A stretch of DNA of 64,000 nt from CALZKI01 sp964567585 (GTDB lineage Bacteria; Bacillota; Clostridia; Lachnospirales; Lachnospiraceae). The stretch's first letter is position 1. Each line of letters opens with the position of its first letter. The notes under the pieces were generated by a model, which did no database searches, was not told the origin of the DNA, and was given only the letters and a program-made list of their open reading frames with translations. The stretch spans positions 13,228-77,227 of the forward strand of contig CAZMND010000001.1 in assembly GCA_964567585.1 (NCBI GenBank), in the 5' to 3' direction. This document shows, in pieces, positions 33,776-41,206 of this stretch. A program made the translations under genes and the position numbers.

Positions 33776-35308
33776 CTATTTTTTAGTTTTACTAAATTTC
33801 TCGATGAAGAAATCTGATTTACCTTCGCCACCTTCATCACTACGGTTTACCTTCTTAACTACGCCCTCTAACGTATCTGTTTCAAAGAATTTATAGGCTT
33901 CGTTAACACTTCCGCAAAACGCAAGATGTCCGCAGTTATCATCTGTGCTTTTAGCCAAAACAATCACCTTATCAAACAATTCCGGTGCCCTGTCCGGTCC
34001 ATGTGTAATAACCATAACAATTTTTCCGCCATCTGCAATTGTCCGCAAATTTTTCATTAATTCTCTTGCCATAATTCCGTCAAGCCCTGAATCCGGCTCA
34101 TCTAAAAAGAACAATCCCGGATTAGCAATAAATTCTACTGCAATACTTAATCGTTTTCTCTGACCGCCACTTAATTTATCTACCAATGAACTCTTTTCAC
34201 GACTTAATCCCAGAAGATCCATCACCTCAAAAATCCGTTTCTCCATTTCAGCATATGAAACATTTACCGGCATTTTCATCTGTGCTGCATTCTTAAGTGT
34301 GTCGTAAACCGTATCACTGCCACGCATTAAATCCTGCTGTGGTACAAAACCTATCTCATATTTCATTTTTTCATATTCACGGTATATATCTGTATTGCCG
34401 TAACATATGGTTCCATTTGCCTTTTCATAACCCATTACAGCATTCATAAAGGTGGTTTTTCCTGCACCTGAGCCACCTAAAATAAGTACCATTTCACCAC
34501 TTTTTATTTCCATATTAATGTCTTGCAACAAAACAAGTTTTTTAAAATTATGGCGGACAGTTCTTTCTTTAATTTTGATGTTTAGGTTCGGTCCATTGCC
34601 TTTGGAAACCTTCTTAGGTTTATTCTGTTTTTCAATTGGATACCATAAATTTTTTCCATCAAAAAAGAAAAACAGATTCCCCATACGAATTACATCAAGC
34701 GGAAACAAATACTGTGCTTTTTTAATTCGGACACCATTTAGAAAAACACCATTCGTACTGTTTGTATCTTCTACTGCCCAGCCTTTATTTGCTCTAAAAA
34801 AATGCCCATGCTTTTTAGAAATCAAATTGCTGGAAATATTAATACTTGAATACTCACGACCAATAGGTATTTCTGTCACACTTTCATTTAACTGTAACCT
34901 ATCCCACTCATTTTCATATTCCAATGCCGTGGTGAAGATAATAACTACTGCATCTTCGTGTTGTTTTTCTCTATCCCGGTAATCTATTTTTAAAATATCA
35001 CCATTATTCAATTGTATTGGATTAGAATTATTTTCCTCCCGTTTGCTGATATGATATCCATTTAAGTATGTACCATTGGAACTATCTAAATCCCGATAAA
35101 AAAAATTACCCGAATCGAAACTGATTTCTCCATGATACCTTGAAATCAATGGTGAATCAATTTGTATATCTGCACTGGAATCATTCGTTCTTCTGCCTAT
35201 TACGTGTCCGTTTTTCAGATTATCTACACAAGTAATCTTTTGTTTATTCCATACAATCAATTTTGCATAGTTTGTTTTTTCTTCGTAATATACAACTGTC
35301 TTTCCCAT
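33776..35308 (-). CDS. ABC transporter ATP-binding protein with two N-terminal FHA domains
   Basis: First gene of the long run. FHA1 (about 20-115: GHVIGRR, LISRYHGEI, DSSNGTYLNG), FHA2 (about 140-215: IPIGRE, LISKKHGH, NSTNGVFLNG), then an ABCG-type ATPase (about 245-480) with Walker A GGSGAGKTT, Q-loop FVPQQD, signature LSGGQRKR, Walker B LFFLDEPDSGLD and the His switch VITHGP. FHA-ABC proteins of Mycobacterium (Rv1747) are controlled by Thr kinases and PP2C (established for that protein). Two FHA domains here suggest phospho-control of export. Start follows GGAGA. Confidence 0.9.
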   Translation of the reverse strand: MGKTVVYYEEKTNYAKLIVWNKQKITCVDNLKNGHVIGRRTNDSSADIQIDSPLISRYHGEISFDSGNFFYRDLDSSNGTYLNGYHISKREENNSNPIQLNNGDILKIDYRDREKQHEDAVVIIFTTALEYENEWDRLQLNESVTEIPIGREYSSINISSNLISKKHGHFFRANKGWAVEDTNSTNGVFLNGVRIKKAQYLFPLDVIRMGNLFFFFDGKNLWYPIEKQNKPKKVSKGNGPNLNIKIKERTVRHNFKKLVLLQDINMEIKSGEMVLILGGSGAGKTTFMNAVMGYEKANGTICYGNTDIYREYEKMKYEIGFVPQQDLMRGSDTVYDTLKNAAQMKMPVNVSYAEMEKRIFEVMDLLGLSREKSSLVDKLSGGQRKRLSIAVEFIANPGLFFLDEPDSGLDGIMARELMKNLRTIADGGKIVMVITHGPDRAPELFDKVIVLAKSTDDNCGHLAFCGSVNEAYKFFETDTLEGVVKKVNRSDEGGEGKSDFFIEKFSKTKK

Positions 35309-35427
35309 AGATTATCTTCTCCACATTTAAACATATTAAATAAATATATACATACTCTAACTAACCCCAATTACATTTAGCAATCCACACAGCAAAAACG
35401 TATAATTTTTGGTCAAAATTAGTCTCC

Positions 35428-35455
35428 TTACAACATAATCAGTATTATGTTGTAA
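35428..35455 (+). repeat. Left inverted site of invertible segment
   Basis: Perfect 12-bp arms TTACAACATAAT and ATTATGTTGTAA around the 4-bp core CAGT. The layout, two recombinase half-sites around a short asymmetric core, is typical for tyrosine recombinase crossover sites. Confidence 0.85.
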
Positions 35456-35523
35456 ATTAAAACTTACTAAGCTCATTACTTACAATATAATTTTCGTTTT
35501 TCTAAAAATGAGCATCACAAATA

Positions 35524-35556
35524 AAGCCTTTTAATTGCTATTTGCATAAAAGGCTT
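35524..35556. terminator. Hairpin inside the invertible segment
   Basis: AAGCCTTTT (35524-35532) pairs with AAAAGGCTT (35548-35556), loop of 15 nt; no long T run on either strand. It lies behind the plus-strand promoter in both orientations, so it could block transcription entering the segment. Confidence 0.5.
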
Positions 35557-35574
35557 ATTTCTGTTGCTATCAAT

Positions 35575-35603
35575 TTGACATTCCCTATTTTTTATCATAC
35601 TTT
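35575..35603 (+). promoter_or_regulatory. Promoter inside the invertible segment, pointing away from the operon
   Basis: TTGACA (35575-35580), 17-bp spacer, TACTTT (35598-35603). It is the best promoter match in the segment; minus-strand candidates are weaker. Confidence 0.6.
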
Positions 35604-35689
35604 TCTTACTAAAATACCTTTGATTTTTAAGTGCACTGTGATATACTTTTTAATATGTATAAAGAAACAAACACAAATACTCTTTGCTC

Positions 35690-35717
35690 TTACAACATAA
35701 TACTGATTATGTTATAA
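35690..35717 (-). repeat. Right inverted site of invertible segment
   Basis: Arms TTACAACATAAT and ATTATGTTATAA around core ACTG, the reverse complement of the left core CAGT. As a whole it is the reverse complement of the left site with one mismatch in 28 bp. Confidence 0.85.
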
Positions 35718-35744
35718 CCACTGTCACTACACAGTGGTTTTTAT
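35716..35744 (+). terminator. Terminator facing the invertible promoter
   Basis: AACCACTGT (35716-35724) pairs with ACAGTGGTT (35731-35739), followed on the plus strand by TTTATATT. It would stop plus-strand transcripts before they run antisense into the recombinase gene; it may also end the recombinase transcript on the minus strand. Confidence 0.65.
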
Positions 35745-36586
35745 ATTATCAACCTTAACCTTTCAATACATTGACGATGTTCATCACCTGTTGTTGCAAT
35801 ATATATTCTGGTTGTATTAATACTACTGTGTCCCAAGACATCTGCCAGTTTTGCTATATCCTTTTGAACGCTGTAAAAAGTACGCGCAAACAAATGTCTT
35901 AAATTATGCGGAAAAACTTTTTGAGGATTCACTTTTGCATATCCACACAATTCTTTCATTTCACGCCAGATATTTGAACGGCTCATTATATTCCTGCTGG
36001 ACGTAATAAAAATTGGTCCGGATAAGATATTATGCTTTTTCGCATAATTCAAAAGTTTCTTTTTTAAGTCATTTACTATTAATACAATTCTGTTTTTGCC
36101 TTTTAACAAAACTCTTGCTTCTCCGTTCCTTGCTGCCTCAACGGTTATATACTGCAATTCACTCACACGAATTCCTGTTCCGCATATTGTCTGTAAAATT
36201 AATTTGAGCCGTTCATTCCCTCTACAGCCTGCGGCTTCAACAAGTCGTTTATATTCCTCTTTTGTAAGTTCCTTCTCCTTAGGACAAAAGACCTGACGTT
36301 GTACTTTAATAGACTTTACTTTCAAATCATTCCATCCAAGAAACATAAATAAGCAATTTAGTGATGCAAGCATCGAATTAATACTTCGAATTGCATAGTT
36401 TTTAGCGATTAGTCTTGCTTTATAATCTATTACAACTTCCTTTGTAATCCCTATATTTCCAATGCTTTCTGCAAAAGTTCGAACATCTCTCATATACTTT
36501 TCTTGCGTATTAATACTCTTTTCCTCGTTTTGCAGATATATTGCAAACCTTTCAATGTACTCCTTTTTTAAAATCCGTTCATTCAT
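35741..36586 (-). CDS. Tyrosine recombinase (XerC/D-like phage integrase family)
   Basis: 281 residues, with an N-terminal SAM-like core-binding domain (about 8-90) and catalytic domain (about 105-281). The catalytic set is visible: Arg in GTGIRVSEL, Lys in LLKGKNR, HNLRH, His in VLGHSS and Tyr in TTRIYI. Size and lack of extra domains fit DNA invertases that control phase-variable promoters as well as Xer proteins. The inverted sites lie right after its 3' end, so it is the likely enzyme for the switch. RBS GGAGG precedes the ATG. Confidence 0.93.
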   Translation of the reverse strand: MNERILKKEYIERFAIYLQNEEKSINTQEKYMRDVRTFAESIGNIGITKEVVIDYKARLIAKNYAIRSINSMLASLNCLFMFLGWNDLKVKSIKVQRQVFCPKEKELTKEEYKRLVEAAGCRGNERLKLILQTICGTGIRVSELQYITVEAARNGEARVLLKGKNRIVLIVNDLKKKLLNYAKKHNILSGPIFITSSRNIMSRSNIWREMKELCGYAKVNPQKVFPHNLRHLFARTFYSVQKDIAKLADVLGHSSINTTRIYIATTGDEHRQCIERLRLII

Positions 36587-36642
36587 AACATTTACCTCCG
36601 GTTAGTTTTTTATATTTTACCCGAAAAGTATGATTATAATTG

Positions 36643-36661
36643 ATGTTTGGATACCAAACAT
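36643..36661. promoter_or_regulatory. Palindrome upstream of the recombinase gene, candidate operator
   Basis: ATGTTTGG-ATA-CCAAACAT is a perfect 8-bp inverted repeat with 3-bp centre. On the minus strand it is followed by TATAAT (36639-36634), so a bound protein would cover the -35 region of the recombinase promoter. Confidence 0.5.
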
Positions 36662-36674
36662 ATTTTCAAAAACA

Positions 36675-36706
36675 AAAAGTCCCCCACTCTAAAGTGAGGA
36701 ACTTTT
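36675..36706 (-). terminator. Terminator overlapping the histidine kinase stop codon
   Basis: Minus strand stem AAAAGTTCCTCACT / AGTGGGGGACTTTT with loop TTAG, followed by TTGTTTTT. The TAG stop of the kinase gene (36691-36689) lies in the loop. Confidence 0.8.
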
Positions 36707-38008
36707 CTCATTCAATTCTATATTTTCAACAGATATTCGTGTACTATAGTTTCCGTTTTCAACCACTACTTCCATTTGTCCATGATATTTATCTACCAAG
36801 GTACGCAAAATATCCAGTCCATATCCTTTTCTATTCTTTTTTTTCTTCTTCCCTTCATTAGAGAATGCATTATCAACTTTAACTATAAGATAATCCCCTT
36901 TTACAGCGGCCTTAATATCAATAATAGCCCTCGATTTATCCTCCACTTCTTCGGCTGCCGCCAATGCATTTCGCATCAGATTAGAAAATATACTGCACAA
37001 CACAACCGGATTTATCCTAAGTGGTTGCATAATTTCCAAATTATATTCTAAACATACACCTTTCTTATGACATTCTCTTTCATTTTCTGCCATAATTGCA
37101 TTAACAACAGGATCTCCACAATATACATACTCTTTGGTTGACGCAACATATTCTCTTAATATATAAAGCATTTCAATAACTTTTTCATAATTTTCCTGAT
37201 GCAGAAGTTCCTGCATAACTATGAATTGTTCCGAAATGTCATGTCTTATTTTGGCTAACTCCTCACGTCTTGCTTCAATATCATGGTAATGGTTTTGTTC
37301 AACCTGCCATGCTTTCTCTACCTCTGAAAGTCTCACTTCCATTTCATGCATACTTTGCTGTCGAAGAAGCACTAACATTAATAACACATCAGCCACAATA
37401 CCAAGCACAAGACTTACTGCAGCTGCGGCACTTGCCGGGGTCAATTCTGATAAAATTCTAAAATTAATATTAGCTAACATAATAATTTGACTGATAGGAA
37501 ATATAATAAATATTAAGAATATTTTTAAATCATATCCTTTTTTCAAAATAAACTTCTTCCACATCAGCATAAAAAACAAGAAAAATACAACAAATAGTAT
37601 TTCCACAAAAACAATATAAATAACCATAATTGGCTGGTTAAAGTATAACCCTTCAATCTGTAACAATATGTCCTGAAGCAACAATTGTGTAAGCCATTCT
37701 GCCATACAACAACAAATCACCTCAAATACAACAAACAATATTTTTTGCCAAATATATCCCTTAAACAGAACAATTAGACAAACCGTACTTGCTATTACTG
37801 TCAACATCCAGCCTACACTTCTGATCACATCATGCCAGTTGAATATAAATTTAATTGTAATAAAAGGTAATTGTACTAAAAACAATCCCAATATGTATTG
37901 CCATCTTTTTCTTTTTTCATTTTTAGTTTCAAATCCAAAACAAGTAATCGTACTACTGGTTAATCTGTCTAAAACCCATAGTATATAACACATAATATAG
38001 TAAACCAT
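36689..38008 (-). CDS. AgrC-like sensor histidine kinase (GHKL type), copy 1
   Basis: Six or seven membrane helices (about 1-215), a coiled linker, a phosphoacceptor region with IRHDISEQFIVMQELL (His of RHD), then a GHKL ATPase domain with SNLMRNALAAAEE (N box) and KGYGLDILRTLV (G box). Such kinases usually sense peptide signals. It is a close paralogue of the kinase at 38792, with long identical blocks. Partner regulator at 38041, 32 bp away. No agrB or clear peptide gene is nearby. Confidence 0.88.
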   Translation of the reverse strand: MVYYIMCYILWVLDRLTSSTITCFGFETKNEKRKRWQYILGLFLVQLPFITIKFIFNWHDVIRSVGWMLTVIASTVCLIVLFKGYIWQKILFVVFEVICCCMAEWLTQLLLQDILLQIEGLYFNQPIMVIYIVFVEILFVVFFLFFMLMWKKFILKKGYDLKIFLIFIIFPISQIIMLANINFRILSELTPASAAAAVSLVLGIVADVLLMLVLLRQQSMHEMEVRLSEVEKAWQVEQNHYHDIEARREELAKIRHDISEQFIVMQELLHQENYEKVIEMLYILREYVASTKEYVYCGDPVVNAIMAENERECHKKGVCLEYNLEIMQPLRINPVVLCSIFSNLMRNALAAAEEVEDKSRAIIDIKAAVKGDYLIVKVDNAFSNEGKKKKKNRKGYGLDILRTLVDKYHGQMEVVVENGNYSTRISVENIELNEKSSSL

Positions 38009-38040
38009 TTTTATTCTCCTCTTGTCATATCTAATATGTC

Positions 38041-38751
38041 CTATAACTGTTCACTCATAAATTTAAAAAACTTGTCCTTAGCAACCTGATATTTAGTTTT
38101 GCTGATAGGCAAAACAGTACCATTTTTTAATGTCAACGAAGTTCTTTCAATTCTTCTTATGTAATTCATATTTACTAAAAAACTTTTATGGATTCTCACA
38201 AAAGACCTATTCATTACCATTTCATAATCATCCAATTTTTTATATACCAGTATTTGCTCCGAAATCGTTGATATAAACAACTGATGCGCCTTACTTTCCA
38301 AATACATAATATCTGAAAAGGCTATTGTTTCCGTCACTCCTCTGTACTGGACTACAATTTTTTCTTCCTGTTGTTTTTTTATATTCTTTAATGCTTTATC
38401 TACAAGAAACTGTAAATTATTGAACTTAATCGGCTTCACCAAATAACCGCATAAGTTAACTTTTTCAAAAAAGATACTTTCTGCAAATCTATCATTATAG
38501 GCTGTTATAAAAATAATCTGAATATTAGGATATTTCTCATTTATTTCGGCTGCAAATTGTGTGCCGGTTTGACTATGACCTTTCCAATCAATATCCATAA
38601 AAATAAGATCATATGTAGCCTTTTCCAGAAATATATTTAATTCGCTGATATCATTGTACTTATCAATACTTTCAATATCGGATATCCCCTTTAGCAAGTG
38701 TTCCATCCTGTCTAAAAAAATCTTTTCGTCATCACATATTGCTACCTTCAT
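38041..38751 (-). CDS. LytTR-family response regulator (AgrA-like)
   Basis: Receiver domain (about 1-120) with CDDEK, phospho-acceptor Asp in IFMDIDW and Lys in YLVKPIKF; LytTR DNA-binding domain (about 140-235) with IMYLESKAHQLFI, RIHKSFLVNM and the closing basic strands. Binds direct repeats near promoters in other systems. Flanked by two paralogous kinases in the same direction; either may phosphorylate it. Confidence 0.93.
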   Translation of the reverse strand: MKVAICDDEKIFLDRMEHLLKGISDIESIDKYNDISELNIFLEKATYDLIFMDIDWKGHSQTGTQFAAEINEKYPNIQIIFITAYNDRFAESIFFEKVNLCGYLVKPIKFNNLQFLVDKALKNIKKQQEEKIVVQYRGVTETIAFSDIMYLESKAHQLFISTISEQILVYKKLDDYEMVMNRSFVRIHKSFLVNMNYIRRIERTSLTLKNGTVLPISKTKYQVAKDKFFKFMSEQL

Positions 38752-38791
38752 TTCTTACCTCGCCTGTATTAAAAAGTCTATTATAATATAT

Positions 38792-40099
38792 TTATTTTTC
38801 ATTTATTTCTATATTTTCTACAGATATCCTCGTACTATAGTTTCCTTTTGCAACAACTACATCCATCTGTCCATGATATTTGTCAACTAATGTCTGTAAA
38901 ATATCAAGACCGTACCCTTTTCTATTCTTTTTGTCTTTCTTCTTGCTTTCTGAAAATGTATTATCGACTTTTACTATCAGATAATCACCCTTTATGGCTG
39001 CCTTAATATCAATAACAGCTTTTTCCTTATCATCCACTTCTGCAGTCGCCGCCAATGCATTTCGCATCAAATTGGAAAAAATACTGCATAACACAACCGG
39101 ATTTATCTTAAGCGGCTGCATAATTTCCAAATTATATTTAAGACAAATTCCCTTCTTTTTACATTCTCTTTCATTTTCTGCCATAATCGCATTTACAATA
39201 GGGTCCGCACAATACACATATTCTTTTGTAAATACAACATATTCTCTTAAGGTGTACAGCATTTGGGTGACTTTTTCATAATTTTCCTGATGGAGAAGTT
39301 CCTGCATAACAATAAACTGTTCAGATATATCATGTCTAATCTTCGCTAGTTCTTCTCTTCTGGCCTCAATATCCCGATAATGGTTTTGTTCAATTTCCCA
39401 TGCTTTTTCTACCTCATTCAGTTTCACTTCCATCTCATGCATACTCTGCTGTCTAAGTAGTAGCACCATCAACAAAATGTCAGCTACAATTCCAAGAATA
39501 AGGCTTACAACTGCCGCAGCACTTGCCGGTGTCATTTCCGTTAGAACCCTAAGATTTATGTTCGACATCATAATAATCTGGCTGATAGGAAAAATAATAA
39601 AAATAAAGAATATTTTTAAATCATATCCTCGTTTCAATATAAACTTCTTCCATAACAACATAAAAAATAGGAATAAAATAACAAATAAAATTTCTGTTAT
39701 TGCAATGTAAATAACAACAATAGGTTGGCTAAATGATATTTCTTCCATTTGCAATAAAATATCCTGGAACAAAAATTGCATAACCCATTCCGCAACACAA
39801 CAACATATAATTCTAAAAATGACAAACAATACCTTTTGCCATACATATCCCTTATAAAGTACGATTGTAAAAATTAATGCAGACACAACCGTAAAAATCA
39901 ATCCAAAACTTCTAAGCAATGGTTGCCAGTTGAAAAAAAATTTAATTGTCACAAAAGGAACCTGCACCAGAAACAAGCCTAATATATATTTCCATCTACT
40001 TGCTTTTTCATTCTTTTGTTCAAATCCAAAACATGTAATTACACTACAGATTACAAGATCTAATAACCATAAAACATAACTCATTACACTGTAAATCAT
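38792..40099 (-). CDS. AgrC-like sensor histidine kinase (GHKL type), copy 2
   Basis: Same plan as the kinase at 36689: membrane helices to about residue 215, then RHDISEQFIVMQELLHQENY, SNLMRNALAATAE and KGYGLDILQTLVDKYHGQMD. Differences cluster in the membrane sensor part and the linker, as expected for duplicated sensors drifting in ligand choice. 435 residues, RBS AAGAGGAAA before the ATG. First gene of the kinase-regulator-kinase set. Confidence 0.88.
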   Translation of the reverse strand: MIYSVMSYVLWLLDLVICSVITCFGFEQKNEKASRWKYILGLFLVQVPFVTIKFFFNWQPLLRSFGLIFTVVSALIFTIVLYKGYVWQKVLFVIFRIICCCVAEWVMQFLFQDILLQMEEISFSQPIVVIYIAITEILFVILFLFFMLLWKKFILKRGYDLKIFFIFIIFPISQIIMMSNINLRVLTEMTPASAAAVVSLILGIVADILLMVLLLRQQSMHEMEVKLNEVEKAWEIEQNHYRDIEARREELAKIRHDISEQFIVMQELLHQENYEKVTQMLYTLREYVVFTKEYVYCADPIVNAIMAENERECKKKGICLKYNLEIMQPLKINPVVLCSIFSNLMRNALAATAEVDDKEKAVIDIKAAIKGDYLIVKVDNTFSESKKKDKKNRKGYGLDILQTLVDKYHGQMDVVVAKGNYSTRISVENIEINEK

Positions 40100-40217
40100 A
40101 ATTATTTTCCTCTTATCTCACAACAAAATTTAGCAACATTATATTCTATTTTCTATCTCCGCAAAAGACTTAGCAACAAAATCAGTCAAATTATCGACAA
40201 TTTTAGATATCAAAAAA

Positions 40218-40231
40218 GCCAGCCTTGTAAA
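40218..40231. repeat. Left copy of 14-bp direct repeat flanking the MazF-like gene
   Basis: GCCAGCCTTGTAAA preceded by an A run and followed by CACA. The second copy is at 41159-41172 in the trpS terminator. Apart from this repeat and the promoter, the intergenic stretch 40100-40392 shows no convincing gene. Confidence 0.6.
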
Positions 40232-40258
40232 CACAATACTAACAAATTGTATTATCTA

Positions 40259-40286
40259 TTGACTTTTTACATTATTATGTTATACT
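40259..40286 (+). promoter_or_regulatory. Promoter for the MazF-like gene
   Basis: TTGACT (40259-40264), 16-bp spacer, TATACT (40281-40286). The transcript would have a leader of about 100 nt before ATG 40393. Confidence 0.6.
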
Positions 40287-40392
40287 CACATCACACATTT
40301 ATATTTCTATATATCATTAACACTTTATCTTTTTCTATTGACACTGAAAACTATCAACTTTATTTCACATTTTATTACAAAGGAGTTCATTA

Positions 40393-41019
40393 ATGAATAT
40401 TGATCTTACAAAAGTTCAACAATATCTTGACTGGCTTAAGGAAAAACTGTATTTAAATACAATTGCAAATTCTGCTCAAAAACGGATTGTTTATAGAGGA
40501 GAGGTATATAGATGTAACTTTGGTATAGGAATTGGAAGCGAAGAATCTAAAGAACGACCTTGCGTCATTCTTCAATATGATTCTGCTAATAAAACCTCTC
40601 CCAATACTTTGGTTGCTCCTATCACACATTCAAACTCTACACTTCCCATAGTTATACCTATTAATAAAAAAACAGATTCTTCAGGTAAAATAATTCTTGA
40701 TGGAAATATACTTCTCGGTAATATAACCTGTATAAGTAAAGCCAGATTAGGCGACTACATTACAATACTTTCGTCAGCTGAAATGAAAGCAGTAGACAAA
40801 GCACTTTCAATTTCTCTTGGAATACACCACTATTATTCATCTCTAAAAAATGCATATGCTGATAAATTAGAATATATAGAAAAGTTAAAACAAAATCAGT
40901 CAGTTCTACAAGCCGAACTAAATACACTAAAATCACAATCATCTGACTTTTTCAATTTTATGAACAAATATAATATTACCGACATTGATTCCCTAAAAGA
41001 AATTTTAGATAAACCTTAA
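40393..41019 (+). CDS. MazF/PemK-family protein with N- and C-terminal extensions
   Basis: Core (about 34-140) matches the type II endoribonuclease toxins: YRGEVYRCNFGIGIGSEESKERPCVILQ, APITHS, and the closing SKARLGDYITILSSAEMKAVDKALSISLGI. The protein has about 30 extra residues before the core and about 65 after it, with a coiled-coil-like Leu/Glu/Gln-rich tail. No MazE-type antitoxin gene is seen beside it. It could be a solo regulator or have its control in the extension (inference). RBS AAAGGAG. Own promoter and terminator, divergent from the kinase set. Confidence 0.8.
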   Translation: MNIDLTKVQQYLDWLKEKLYLNTIANSAQKRIVYRGEVYRCNFGIGIGSEESKERPCVILQYDSANKTSPNTLVAPITHSNSTLPIVIPINKKTDSSGKIILDGNILLGNITCISKARLGDYITILSSAEMKAVDKALSISLGIHHYYSSLKNAYADKLEYIEKLKQNQSVLQAELNTLKSQSSDFFNFMNKYNITDIDSLKEILDKP

Positions 41020-41112
41020 AATATGCATAGACATTTTTGCAAACTCGTGTTACTATAACCATACAAGTAAAGTACTTACGAGTGAGGTACTAGTACAAAC
41101 TATTCAATCAAT

Positions 41113-41133
41113 GGGAGTCACGTGTGGACTCCC
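41113..41133 (+). terminator. Terminator after the MazF-like gene
   Basis: GGGAGTC (41113-41119) pairs with GACTCCC (41127-41133), followed by TATTTTATTGTT. Confidence 0.75.
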
Positions 41134-41150
41134 TATTTTATTGTTGAACT

Positions 41151-41189
41151 AAAAAACCGCCAGCCTTGTAAATCACACTGCCGACGGTT
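41151..41189 (-). terminator. Terminator after trpS
   Basis: Minus strand AACCG...CAG pairs with CTG...CGGTT, followed by TTTTTT. It contains the right copy (41159-41172) of the 14-bp direct repeat. Confidence 0.6.
41159..41172. repeat. Right copy of 14-bp direct repeat flanking the MazF-like gene
   Basis: GCCAGCCTTGTAAA, again with an A run before it and TCACA after it; 941 bp from the left copy at 40218. Confidence 0.6.
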
Positions 41190-41206
41190 TCTATTCATTT
41201 CTTTTC

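Larger units (their letters stand above)
35428..35717. other. Putative invertible promoter segment
   Basis: A 234-bp segment (35456-35689) bounded by inverted 28-bp sites lies between the start of the FHA/kinase run (35308) and a tyrosine recombinase gene (35741-36586). Inside are a strong plus-strand promoter (35575-35603) and a hairpin. In this orientation the promoter faces the recombinase 3' end and a terminator; after inversion it would face 35308. The leader 35309-35427 has no ORF or clear promoter. Inversion itself is inferred, not seen. Confidence 0.7.

Noticed and set aside
1..35308. Type VII or type VI secretion cluster
   Set aside because: FHA, kinase and PP2C genes occur in both kinds, but no WXG100, EssC/FtsK-like ATPase or sheath/tube genes are in the window.
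35428..35717. Attachment sites of an integrated phage or integrative element
   Set aside because: The two sites are inverted rather than direct, enclose only 234 bp and no cargo genes, which fits inversion better than excision.
40139..40234. Short minus-strand frame (31 codons, GTG start) just before the second histidine kinase, thought of as an AgrD-like peptide gene
   Set aside because: No ribosome site, non-ATG start, overlaps the promoter of the MazF-like gene, and no Cys/Ser thiolactone core or AgrB partner.
40393..41019. Complete MazEF pair
   Set aside because: No antitoxin-sized frame with a ribosome site was found on either side; only the toxin-like gene is present.
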